This document shows positions 1 to 12,804 of a stretch of 64,000 nt of DNA, one piece after another. A model generated the notes under the pieces. That model did no database searches. It had not been told where the DNA came from and was given only the letters and a program-made list of their open reading frames with translations. The stretch comes from Vespa crabro (lineage: Eukaryota > Arthropoda > Insecta > Hymenoptera > Vespidae), in assembly GCF_910589235.1 (NCBI RefSeq), contig NC_060962.1, positions 2,682,232 through 2,746,231 on the forward strand. Direction: 5' to 3'. The translations under genes were made by a program, and so were the position numbers. Position 1 is the first letter of the stretch, and each line of letters starts with the position of its first letter.

Positions 1-66
1 GAGATTGCGTGCAGGCCAGGGCGACGACGGTGAAGAGGAAAGCCTGATAATGTAGCTTCGCAAGAG

Positions 67-102
67 GGAGAGAGAGAGAGAGAGAGAGAGAAAAGAATGA
101 TT

Positions 103-133
<31 letters not shown>
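67..133. repeat. (GA)n microsatellite, two blocks
   Basis: Two GA blocks at about 67-91 and 103-133 separated by a short A-rich spacer. Confidence 0.95.
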
Positions 134-134
<1 letters not shown>

Positions 135-1083
135 TAAAAAGAGGTGAAAAGGGTATTGGGTGGGTTAGAATGCGCGATGGCCGCGAGCTTTCTGCGCCAT
201 CGCGGAATCGACAAAGCTGGCCCGGCCAAGCGGCAATCGAATTCTCGTTTAATAGACGAAAAAATTGCACTGTCGTTGCGCCCCGGCACAAGGAAATTCC
301 GTACGATCGGACGAATCCGTTCCAGTGCCGTTTGTACGTGAAATCTCATCGATACGGTTTACCACCCCCTCCATACTCTATCTCACTACCCTCTTTTCCA
401 TTCCTATCCGCTACTCCTCATCCGATCTTCTCTCTTGCACGATTACGCGGAATCGTCGGGTGTTGTTCGTTCTTGATTAAAACGGAATTAATTTGGACGG
501 TACGAGGAAGTAGATCGAATCAACCCGCTCGCGACTCCGGCTGCGCAATAGAAAGTATTAGTGAGAAGAGAGGAGAGCGCGTGATTTGCTTTTCGGAGAA
601 GGAACGTCGTCAGAATCGAACGAAACACCGATTACATGTTTTCTAGCTTGAAAGGAACAGGAAATCACGTTATCTGTAATTGTCATGTTACGAGAATAGA
701 TAGAAATATAGTTCTTATTTTTAGAACAACAGAAATTTCAACCCAATAATATGTGTCGAAGTTTCTCTATAAATAGTAAAACATAGTAAAGGAAGATCTT
801 GTCTTATAAGTTTCTCAAAAGAAAATGAGATTTTAAAGCTCTTCCGACAAGTATTTCCTAAAAATATTGTACGAAGGTGGAAAGATGAAACAAAAGAAGA
901 GAAAGAAATAAAGAAGAATAAAAGCGAGGAAATATCGTTTTAATCTCCGGAAAGAAGAAATGTCTTATTGTCTCCAAGCAGCAAACCCTTCACACGAAGC
1001 ATCTCTTATATCGATATCTCTCGGTACTATACTCCAAACAAGTTTGAAATCATGACCTCTGCCATTCTAAAAAAATATCGATT

Positions 1084-1187
1084 GATCGTTCTTTGTTTCT
1101 TCTATAAAGGATCCTCAAAGATTCCTCGGTCGATCGATCGTTCTTTGTTTCTTCTACAAAGGACTCCAGAAGATTTCTTGGTCTACT
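1084..1187 (+). repeat. 52-bp tandem duplication
   Basis: Two adjacent copies (1084-1135, 1136-1187), both beginning GATCGTTCTTTGTTTCTTCT and followed by a similar AAAGGA stretch. The second halves have diverged. Confidence 0.8.
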
Positions 1188-4100
1188 GAATCTTCTCTCT
1201 TTTATAAGTGGAATACGCGAAGTCGCTTGCGTGGGAAAAGTACGAACTTTCGGTAATTTGGCATTAACGTGGAAAAAGAAAATATCTACGTATCTTTTCT
1301 GCTAGAATCTCCTGATATAATACGAAGAGAGAGAAAGTTCTAATCTACAATGTTCCTATTAAAGTTTATTTATCTTGTCCTCGAAATTTGAATAAAAAAC
1401 TTAAGAACTTTACTCTCTTTTTACTTTCTCGTTTAAAAAAAAACCGAATATATGATTCAAATTCTTCTATCCTTCCGTTTTTGTTGAATTCCAAAAATCA
1501 TAAATTTTTGTTGTACCTTAATAAGTCCTTTTCTTCTCTATGAATGATCGTTCACCATCCATTTGTCAGTCGATAACTACTGACTCTCTGGCATTAATGA
1601 AGAAGGCAATAACTTTGAGAGCAAAGGTTTTTAAAGAAGATTAACGACCGAACTTCGAATCGATCAGTTAATTCGAAAATCGTCTAGCTTGGCGTCACAT
1701 CTACGAATAACTTAAACATTTTAGCAACTCACTCGCGATCCCTCGAATATAAATCTATTTTCGTGTTCTCGGCTACACAGAGACTCATAGTTCTCTCATC
1801 AGTTCTTTGCATAATTACGATTTGGTTTAGGCTCCACCGGCTGTTCACCGCGGCACTGTGTACTTCGCGCATTATCTGAATATGTAAACCTTATTTACAT
1901 ACATTTTCTGGCAAGTTTTGTCGCGGCATCGTAACCATGCGCATTTCTACACCGAGACATTGTACACTTCGACAAAGCTCGAAAGCACGTTAGAAACTTA
2001 CGTTTTACGATCCACTAGCTAATTTATTGTCAAAGAGAGTGCTTCGATGAAAGTGGAAACGAATAAATTACAAAACGAAACTGCAGATTCAGATAAGATC
2101 TAAACTTGGAAAGCACGAAACACCATGAGCGTCGAGACAAGTTAGGAAGTTGTGAAAAAGATGCATACTTACGTTCGAAAGTTTAGTTTAAAGTTTAAGA
2201 TGTAATCTACTTTAGGTTGTAGACAATTTATTGTACCTAACTTTTCATTCATTTTGTTATAATCTATATCTCAAAATAGTCCACAAATAGTTTACAAATA
2301 ATAGTCATAGAAAGCTGAATACTACCTACCTATAATAGGTATATCTATCTATCGATCGAATGACTTGGACTATTCAAGAAATGAAAGATTTTCTATCAAA
2401 GATAAAGAAACGCTACATTATAATTCATACCATTGAAAAGACGACTTCGATAGTGCCCGAGAAACAATGCTAAAGTGGTTGTTAACGCATCAGAACGCAA
2501 GCTATCGTGTTCGTACTTGACCTATTTTTGGAGGTAGTCAAAGTAATCGCCGGACTGGTGTAACTTTTTCAAACGCAATAACGCCGTTTTCGAAACTTGA
2601 ACGTATCTAATGTTAAATATTCTAATAAATACATTTCTTCGATCTTAATGAGAATTGCATTATCCATTAGATATATTAAATGAGACTAAATCTCTAATTT
2701 ATCTTGAAACTTTTGATCTGAATTTTTTTTTTATGAAAACGTTAATAGTGATAAATTTCATCGATCAAACATTGTAGAATCCAAGAATATATAATACTTG
2801 CCTTTTAATAAAGAAGATATTGAAGCATGACTTTGAATCAAGTATAGAGATTTGTTCGTTTTAATAAAAAGGAACTTCACTACGACACTGAATTTCTTTT
2901 CGATTGCTTCGAACTTGCAAAGGATTTCTTAAGAAAGATATTACTGAATATGTATCATATTTTCAAAGAAATTTTCTCAAAGAGTTTGCTTTCCTTGAAA
3001 AAAAATCTAAGAAAAGAATTTAAAGAGAAGATCATTTATGATATTACATGAAGAGGAAATGTAAGTACTTATATTACTCGATACATTTTCTTGATGTCAT
3101 GAATCTCAAACGTGTTTCTTGGAATCTATTTAAAGTATATTTTCTCGGATACTGAACAGAGAACAATAGGACAATAATGATAACATTTTGAGATTCACGG
3201 TGCCAAACGTCACAGCTCTACATTAGAAATTTTATAGACAGACAGCGGCTTTAGAATCCTAGCAGAATGCACGAAACATTAAATTTTAGTATTCTTGGAT
3301 CTGTATCAAAAAGCTGAGCCAAGAATCGCTTTAATATACCGTAGGATGAATGCAGAGGCCAAAGTGACGATGGTAAAAGGCAAAAAGGTCAAAGGAATCG
3401 TATTGAACTCGACTCTGACCATCTTCTCTCTTTCTTACTTCTTAGTCTATCTTTATTTCTTTCTTTCTCTCTTACTGCCGCTACTTTTACGGTCGGCTAC
3501 TTGAAAAGTTTTCTTGATTTTCACGACGCGACGCGACGCTTTTGATAAAAATTCCCGTTATACCGACGATTTCAACGATATCATGGAATATCGTCTGAAG
3601 ATCATTTTATGATATTATAAAAAAGCATCTGTTTAAATTCCTTAATGTGCGTAAAGTTAGACCATTCGATAATAAGTAAAAAATATATTCACTTTTTTAA
3701 TTCATAAATAAATTATCTTCGGATAGAATTCTGTCGACCAAAATCTGCAAGAAAATTATAAATCTAGTATTTAATACTCTATTTTTTTCTAAATAATCAA
3801 ACAATTTATTCCTTATTATTAACAAGACTAAATTTTATCAATAAATTGCTTTTCCTTAGTAAGATTCTACAAGATTTTATTTGTTCTATTAAGAATATTA
3901 TTTCAAACAATTTTCAAATGTAATTTTATAATAATATTGCATCATGCAATATTTTCTATGCGTCAAGATGAAAATAAATTATGTAAACGTATTTCACTAG
4001 TACGCTTTGCTGTTATCGATTAGAATTTTATCTATCACGCACTTTGACCATCAGCCGTTTGATATATTCCACATTTTTGCATAACGTGTTTTATAAACTA

Positions 4101-4546
4101 GGTCAATATGATATGAACATTATATAAGAACGCGAAAGAATGATCGTCATAAATGTTTCACTATTGAAAATGTTTCACTTTATACTGAAATATTGAATTA
4201 TATATTCGATACGTAAATAAATAAAAACATTTGATAAAGAAAAAGATGGCAGATACGATTTAAAAATATAAATATTATCATCAATCCAAGATTGCGATTT
4301 ATTATTTTTCAGAAAAACATAAATACATAAAAGAACATTTTGATAGCAATATAAACGCGTCAGAGTTTAGTATTTTTCAAACTCTTATATCCTGCTTTCT
4401 TGGGTTATTTCTTTGTTGCGAGAGCCTATCAATGCTTTTCACGAAAAAAAGAAATCGAAAGAGGTCTTTCACTTCATCATAAAAAATCAGAATCAGTCAA
4501 ACCACCCTCGATTTTCTAACGGCAAGCACGAAAAGAAAGATGAAGA

Positions 4547-4547
4547 G

Positions 4548-4599
<52 letters not shown>

Positions 4600-4676
4600 A
4601 AGAGTCAGAGAGAGTCAGAGAGAGACAGAGAGAGAGAGAAAGAGAAAGAAAGAGAGAGAGAAAGAGAGAGCGAGAG
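4547..4676. repeat. (GA)n microsatellite, 130 bp
   Basis: Purine tract mostly GAGA with GAAA and GTCA interruptions. Open frames on both strands here are repeat artefacts encoding RE or LS runs. Confidence 0.97.
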
Positions 4677-7600
4677 TTGCTCTTTTCTTCCATCTTGAAT
4701 CTCTTTGACGCGTTTTGAAAGGTCGTTGCATGATGATGGAGGTTGAGTCGATTAGAGTGAAAAGTGGGTGTACGTGTTTTCCACGTACGCGAAAGAGAAG
4801 AAAAGAAAAGGTATCATCGACCGCATGTCGATCGTAAATCATAAACGTCGGACAATGTTATGCCTTTCGTTCGTGCTTTCATTACTACCATCGTTACTAC
4901 TCATATCGCTTCGACAAATGAAATTAAAGAAGAAAGGACAAAAAATACTTAATTGATTTTTCTAATGTATTACTGTTAAAGATTTTCTTTTTATTATTTA
5001 TTTAAATGTACGAATTTTGGCAAACTTAAACATTAAGTAAGCAATCCATATTTACATGAGCAAGCAAAAACTCTAACACATTTATAATTGCAACACATTC
5101 CATATATTATAGCTGCGGGGGATGGTTTGGGAGAATCTGTCGGTTGGAAATTATTCCTAGTGTATTTCTGATAACGTCTCCTTTCTGTCATTAGTTCGCA
5201 TTAACTAGACAATTCTTGGATTTAATCTAATTTTACTTTCAATACGAGTTCTAATAAATAATTCATCTTAATGCCTCCTCTAGATCCCCAAATAAATTCC
5301 TATTAAGTTTATAAATGGTTAATTACAAATACGATCAATATTGGAACTATTTCATATAATAATTTTACAAAATCAAGCCAAGTATATTAAATTAATTTAT
5401 ATATTATATTTAAATATGATATTATCATAGAAGTAGCTATGGAAATTGTGTTGATGAAATTAGAAATATCAATATCATTAAATATATTATTATTAAATAT
5501 ATTATTATCAAATATTAAATTACGATGTTAAATTATGATATTAAATTATTATTCAATATCATTAAATATTAGAAATATCATTAAATATATGGCGAAAAAA
5601 ATTAATATTGTTGTTGAAAAAAGAATATTCATCGGGAATCATGTTTCTATAAATTGAATGTTATATTTATAGATAGATTTATTGCATATTTAACTGCAAC
5701 ATCGTGACTCGATCTATTTTATTAAAACAAACATTAAGATATTAAGAAATGGAATCATCGTATACTTTTTCGAAAGTTTATAAATCCACCTAAAAAATGT
5801 ACAGTAAATATAAATAAATGAATAAAATCTTTAACATGCAATCCTTCAAATGTAATAAAATATAATTTCCTTTTCTCGACGTGTCTAATGTAATTTGCAA
5901 AATCCGTGAATGTCACAAAAAAATTCTACTATTATCAGAGTTTTGCAAAAGTACTGGACATCAAGCTGAAAAAAGGAGATGAAAGGCTCATATTGATACA
6001 ATACGGTATACTACTATTAACTTCTTTCTTTCTTTGATCTATTGCTTATTCAATGTAGTATTTAAATTTATATTTAAGCAATAAAAATCATGTCTATTTT
6101 TATCGGTCCGTAAACCGATTTAGTCTTTTATCCACGAAGAAGAACGAGGATGGTTGACATTAATTGTACGAGTACTACTTTAACATCGTATGGAAAAGGA
6201 GACGACGTTGCCATCATCGTCTCGTCTAAAGTTATCCGTCAGTATGCAAAATAAGTGCTTGGTAGCTCGCCGTAAGACGAACCACCATTTGTTATGAGCG
6301 TCGCATCCTTAAGCGCCTCGGGTAACTCGATCTACCACTGTTAACTCGCCCCTTCTACCTTCTCTTTCTTCCTCCCTCTCCTTCGCTCTCTCTCTCTCTT
6401 TTTCCCTCTTTCTTTCTCGCGAAAATAAAAGTCTCCAAATAAACGGTCGACTTTTCTAGGCGATGTTGCCAACTGCTATGGCGTTCGAAGCAACGAAGGC
6501 TTTTCCCCTTTTTCCTGACCAACTTCTCTCTATCCACGTTTTTACACTTTCTTTTCTCTTTTTTTCTTCTTCCAAGCATTCGCCTTTTGCGCGTCTCCGA
6601 ACGTTTTTTCTAAAAACGCGAGACGTCGACGAGAGGACACTCGCCAATTTTCTTTCTGTTCTGTAGCACACAGACAACGTTGGCTAACTTCGTTATCCAA
6701 TGTCATCTTTTCTCTTTATCATCCATTTCGTGAAACTTCCTACGCGTTACTCGACATAAAAAAAAGACGATGTATCGTTGGCTGGTTCTTTCCATCGTGT
6801 CCTAATGCTTGTTGGAAAAGCTTTATATCGAATTGAAAAAGGGAAAAGAGATCCAACGAGAATTTTATTTGAAACAATAAATTTTAATGTATCTAGGTAC
6901 CTTCAGCATGAAAAGCATATAATTTAAAAGCGTGTTTTGCAATATCCAGTATCGATATACCATTTACAATCCTATGAATGCAATAGGTGTTGCGAGTAAT
7001 ATTCGCAAAATAGATAATTATCGATCCTATGTACATATGCCACATATTGCATAGTAATTATCATATACTGCAGATAGACGTTAAACACCTTCCGATGTTC
7101 CATTTGATAACGTTTTTCCGACACTTAATGAATCCCCGAGGGCCATGAGGATTATTCTAACGATTTCTAATCCTAACGGAGAGTTTTGGTTAAACGAAGC
7201 TTTTCCTACAAACCTATTGCGATATTCGAATGGGATTAATAACAAAGTACTAGTAAATCGGTATCTATGTTTCATCGATAAAACTTGAGTGTTGCATTAA
7301 TAGATCTATCTACGTAGAATTTGAAATTATAATCAACGTTTATTAAATTTATAATCTACACAGAGATTCGTCCAATTAATGGAAAAATAATAAATGGTAA
7401 CTGAAAAGCGAGTTAAATCAAAATATATTTCGGAGCATATTCGTTTTACTTTATCGATGATGAACGAACAATTTTAAAATGATCAATTTTCCTGTCTATT
7501 ATAATTGTTCTCTTTTTAGTTTAATTTTTTAAATGCATTTGAAAGAATTACGATGTTTCAAAAAAATTCATTACGATTAATAGATACTGACTATCATAAT

Positions 7601-8071
7601 TAATAACAAAATCTCTTTGAATGTACTTACAAGTTCTGATGATTCGTTTATATACATATATATGTATAAATAGAAAGATAATTAAAAAACGATCAAAGAA
7701 AACTTCCAACCAAAACACATTACATTAATCATCGAAATATTTTTGACCGAGTGTCCATTTTCAAGCATTCTAGAATAGTTCCGCTGGCTATCCACGTATT
7801 CGAGATTATTTTTATGAAATAGTAGGGCAAATAATGCTTTCCACCTCAAGATTCATAATATCGATGTATTGTATCGCATTTATACGTTAGTGGTTATACG
7901 AACTATTAATACTCACAAGAAAATACGATCTTTCCATTGCCACTTTTAAGTGAACTCTTTTCACGCTTTGTTTCCGTAACGCCTCACATTTCGAAACATA
8001 TAAGCGTTGAGGTTTATTAGTTTCCACCGCCCTATTTTCAAGAATACGAGAACGATTGTCGAGGTGTATTT

Positions 8072-8075
<4 letters not shown>
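4677..8075. other. Gene-free AT-rich interval
   Basis: No gene recognised. Contains AT-rich low-complexity DNA (see 5461-5592), a GC-richer stretch at about 6130-6350 and pyrimidine-rich DNA at 6350-6600 with short open frames on both strands that resemble nothing known. Confidence 0.6.
5461..5592. repeat. Degenerate ATTAAATAT-type AT array
   Basis: Reiterated ATCATTAAATAT and ATTATTAAATAT words over about 130 bp. Slippage-type AT-rich low complexity. Confidence 0.7.

Positions 8076-8167
<92 letters not shown>
8076..8167. repeat. Compound (CT)n(TA)n microsatellite
   Basis: About 39 bp of CT directly followed by about 53 bp of TA. The same CT-then-TA arrangement recurs at 12739-12802. Confidence 0.97.
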
Positions 8168-8169
<2 letters not shown>

Positions 8170-8802
8170 AATTAAGTTCTAGTAAACTAAACTAGTTTAT
8201 TAATGTAAGAAAGTAAATCTTATTTTATAATACTAATTGAATGAACTAATCTAAGAATAAAATCTAATGGAAATTTTGTTACAATTCCATCCGACTGAAC
8301 AAAGTTATTGTGGTGTGATTAACAAAAGCTAACGTCTTACGGTCTTTGAACTTGATAACATTCTTCGGAAAGTCTACTAAAATTAATTAAGTCTCGCATG
8401 AAATTATCGGCCAAAAGATAACTTAAGAAAGTCGGCGCAAGATTAATACTGATGACTTTTTACTGTGCCACCGTAGTTCAGCAACAAGTTATGTTGAGTT
8501 TGTTCTTTGTGCCCGCGATTTCGTGGCTCAAACAAGAAACCAAAACTATAGTTAGGAAAGAACTGATCTTTCGAAGAGAAAAAAGAAAAGAAAAGAAACA
8601 ATACTAAAAACAAAATTTTCGTCAAATTAACCCAAAAGACTTTTTCCCTTTGACCAGTTTTGTTTCTCTAATCCAAGAAGCCGATCGTCCCGCACGTAGG
8701 GACCGTATAATTACTTTCGTGAGCATCTCCATCCTCTTTCTTCGCTTGTATCTTTCGAAGAAAGTCTGGTGAGCATCATCAGAGCACACAAACTACTTCT
8801 CG

Positions 8803-8804
<2 letters not shown>

Positions 8805-8845
<41 letters not shown>

Positions 8846-8848
8846 CTT
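8805..8848. repeat. (CT)n microsatellite
   Basis: Pyrimidine tract, mostly TC dinucleotides. Confidence 0.95.
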
Positions 8849-9150
8849 CCTCAAACGCGTATACACATACATATACTCTTTGATCATGCTATGGCAGAAA
8901 GACGGAAGGGTGAGTCGATGGATGAACGAGGACTAGAACGCAGTAGTTGCAATAGTGGTGGTGATGCTGGTGGTGATAGTAGTGGTGTTGGTGGTACGAC
9001 GTGGCCACCCTCTATATCAAAGGCCCTGGCACTTTGCCACGTCGCACCGCATAATGAAGCAGCACGTTAGGCTTCGACCGTGCCGGCGCCGGCCGTCGTG
9101 TTTTGCTTCCCGAAGAATGGTTTATTGTAGAGTACGAACCCTTTCTATCG

Positions 9151-9151
9151 T

Positions 9152-9203
<52 letters not shown>

Positions 9204-9230
9204 TTTCTCTCTCTATCTCTATCTCTCTCT
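9151..9230. repeat. (CT)n microsatellite with TTT/TAT interruptions
   Basis: 80-bp pyrimidine-rich tract; the long plus frame across it (LSLSLF) is a repeat artefact. Confidence 0.95.
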
Positions 9231-11503
9231 TTTTTACTCGTGAATTCTACATCTTCGTTTATCTATAACTTCGTCACCTGCCACAGTTTACCCTTCCTTT
9301 TTTCTTTTTTTGGTCTATATGATATACGTGCGTTTAAAACAGTAAACATGTCTTTTCCTTTCTACTCGAAAAATTTACATTTTTTTTTAACGTAACCAAT
9401 TGATCATTAATTTAACGTTTATTCGACCACATGTGCGGTTCATTCGTAAATCGTGTTAATAACTCGATTGTATTATTATATTATATATAAAAAGCTAATT
9501 GACAGAATTAAATCTTCATTCCACAGTGCATGAATAATGTCAGCAACAAAACGTTACGCATAATTAGATTTGTTGGAATTCGTATGAAATCATTAATCAT
9601 TGATATATGTACATCTATAATGTGATATCTGTAAATTTGTACGTATACGTACAAATTTATTTATGACCAATCTAATTTACCCTATTTACGAGCAATTAGA
9701 GAATCATCATGGTTTAACGATAATAAGAATACTCTCGCCCTATCGTTGTAAGTGTATTATTCATGAAACAACTGATAATCAGTGTTACCATTCCTTCTAT
9801 CTTTGAAAATTTTAAAATTAATACATACTCTAGGAATTAGTCGATTTAAGTGCAATGGTTCTCAATAGATTCTTCCTCTTTTCAAATATAATTGACTTAA
9901 TCTATTTGATCGAGGAAGTACCCGTTTCAGAAGAACACAAACTACGATAGAAATTTTATGCCACCGTAAACTTATTCATGGCAATTTTATTGATGCAATA
10001 TTTCGTGGGGTTAGCATTATGCGAACAATAGCCTGTTAGGTTAAGATAAGGGAGTAAACTAGTGAGAAGCCAAAGCAGAGAGTGTAAAAGAGAGAAACGA
10101 AGAAAGTATGAGAGAAGTGAGAAGAAGCACCTTAATGAATCTAAATCTTACGTCGTGCGAGATTCTACCTCTTACTCCTTCTAAGAGATACGTAGATGAA
10201 GAGAAATGAAGATAGAAAGACAGACAGGCGGATTAAACTTTCTCAAATCCTTACTGGTGTGTCTCCGACGATACTCAAAATGCAGACGACGTATTTACCG
10301 TCTCCTACGACTTTCCTTTATCTTTCCTTTGACAGTCGTAATTATACATAAGACTTTAGCGTTTGTTCTTAATTCAAAGAAACTGTGATATTGCGTCCTT
10401 TCCAACAAAATACTGCTTTACAACGTAATCTTGCTTTTCTTATCGACTTTATCTGCCAAACCAATTCGACAAATGTCGTATTCCAAATTAAAACCAAATG
10501 AACAAATTGTTAAAACCTAAAGTAATAAAAAGATATTTGAAAAAATAGAAGAAAGAAAGAAAGAAAGAAAGAAGAAAGAAAAAGACAGGGCAAAGTAGGT
10601 CTAATAAATAATTGTTTAGATCAATTATATTTGATGTCTTAGATTCATCATTAATCAGTTGATGTTCAATCAATGAAATCCTATTTATTCCACTACACCA
10701 ACCATCAAGGTGAGATAAATAGAAAAATATATCGACTTTATTATCTGGACGATAACGTCACGAAAAATGTATAGTCTTATCATTTGTATCATTTACAGAT
10801 CTAAGACTGTAATATGAAGTAAATTCGATTTCAATGATGGTTCACGAGATTTTTCGTTCGTTCAAATGGAATTAAATAAAAATCTCGCTTGAGTCATATA
10901 CGCTAACTTAAGAATCATGATCGTCTATGTAAAAACAATCAGTCTAAATAAATTCATTTTTAACGAAATCTCTTATAATAAAAGTTTTATATCTCTACTT
11001 AATATGAAAATATGGTCTCTTACTGTTTATTACAAAAATATGGTTTATTTACTTATCTGTAGAGGTCGATAAACCATTCTTTCTCGCGGAAGTAGAATAA
11101 AATATGAGAGGAAACAGATATAACGGTGATAGATAAACATAGAGAAGCGTATATCGTTATATAGAATTTAATAGGAAAGACAGAATATACTTTGAACCAT
11201 TTTCTTAGAAATCATCCTTAAGCCTAGCGTCACGATGAACGAGATTCAGCTAGGATGTATTTCGTATGGTACATTTGTATGGGAAAACAAAGAAACTGTA
11301 TGGTGAGAATGAAAGAACATGAAAGAAAAAGAGAGAAAGAAAGTGATAGAGATACGTTCCGCTCGTACAAACGTAGAAACGAAATTCTCGCTTGTCTACG
11401 TATTTCTCTATCCGTGGGTTATATAACCTCTGAACCGAATGTTTCGCGCAGATTACCTGTCAGGATACGTATTTCCCACAGGCGAGAAGATTTTTCCCAC
11501 GGG

Positions 11504-11522
11504 AGAGAGAGAAAGATAGAAA

Positions 11523-11564
<42 letters not shown>

Positions 11565-11566
11565 TA
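11504..11566. repeat. (GA)n microsatellite
   Basis: Purine tract with a central uninterrupted GA run at about 11525-11554. Confidence 0.95.
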
Positions 11567-12294
11567 GGAAGGGAGGAGCCAGAAAATCTTTCAATGTGGC
11601 AGGCAAGTCCTTTTAGAAACTGAGTGCATTATTCTTTGCCGTCAGCGTCCTTTTTCGCTTTTAATTTCTCGTAAAGGTGAAGATGAGGAAGCGGAAAAAG
11701 AGGAGGAAGGATGAAAGTAAATGGGTGCTGGTGAAACAAAATGTAAGGCGCGATAAAAGACTCAACGGGAATGATGGTGCATGGTGACGATATCTCGAAC
11801 AACCAAGAGACTTCGTTCCATCTCGTATTCTACCTCTGATAAAGAATCTTAATTTGTTTCCAACCTTTTCTTCTTTCTTTAGTCAACTTCTGAGCATGAA
11901 AAACGAAAGAGAAAGAGAGAGAGAGAGAAGTGTCTCCGAATGAGTTTTATATTTCAATCATCTTTGTATTGTTCTACGCTGACGGCAAAAATAATATCCT
12001 AGAAATTTATAATTATGAATTAATGTTTTATACGGTTTTTTATCAATTACAAGCAATTATATTTAATAACATATGAAATTCTTCTACATGCTTCTAATTG
12101 TTTCTACGAGAAATAATATTATTCCAATCCATACAGAAAGCAAAGTAATTAAATTCGTAAATTTATTCTGTTATTGTGTTTAAAATCACTTATTCAAATT
12201 GCAAATATTTTCCTTCAAATCGATAAAATATATTTAGTTAACTGTGTTAAATTATTTCGATAACCTCTACAAATATAGTTCAATGATTATCATG

Positions 12295-12301
12295 TATTTA
12301 A
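12295..12301 (+). promoter_or_regulatory. Weak TATA-like box upstream of GH1 copy 1
   Basis: TATTTAA lies 45 nt before the ATG at 12340. No clear initiator follows. Placement is plausible, but the background is AT-rich, so this is only a candidate. Confidence 0.22.
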
Positions 12302-12339
12302 GGCGTTAGTAAAATAATTGTAACAGTTCTACGAAAGAT

Positions 12340-12733
12340 ATGAAACGCATCATATCAAGGAAAATTATTATTCTCTTTATATTCGTCGCGTAAGTTTATT
12401 ATTTTACTTAATAAATCCAACATAATAAAAATAATGAAAATTTATCAGTTTCATATTATTGCCAATTGGAAAGGAACAAACAAAAAGAATTATTGTTATT
12501 TAAAATTTTATTTAACATTAAAATCGTTTAAGACTATTTTGAACTTTTTTTATTCAACCTATTGAATATTAATTAGATTTGGAAAGAATCTACAAAAGAA
12601 GAGAAACAGCACCGCAAATTAAACTTCTTCAAAAATCGGATTTTATTGAAATTTCAGTACGATCGATACGCGATAAAATACTTACTAGTTCGACCAACGA
12701 AATTCTAAAGTTTCTTTTCACGCTTCTTCTCTT

Positions 12734-12804
<71 letters not shown>

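Larger units (their letters stand above)
1..4546. other. Gene-free 5' flank
   Basis: No gene recognised. Positions 150-350 and 500-620 are GC-richer and carry a 181-codon open frame from 101 that begins inside a GA tract and matches no family I know. Otherwise AT-rich unique sequence, the GA repeats near 67-133 and the 52-bp duplication at 1084-1187. Confidence 0.6.
8168..12339. other. Gene-free interval upstream of GH1 pair
   Basis: No gene recognised. Holds CT tracts (8805-8848, 9151-9230), a TGG-rich stretch at 8953-8998, a GC-rich stretch at 9000-9120 including GCCGGCGCCGGC, a GAAA run near 10558-10584 and a GA tract at 11504-11566. The GC-rich 9.0-9.1 kb segment could be conserved non-coding DNA. 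Confidence 0.55.

Noticed and set aside
101..646. 181-codon plus-strand frame at the left end
   Set aside because: Starts in a (GA)n tract giving an artificial REREREK start; overlapping frames are also open in this GC-richer patch and no domain is visible.
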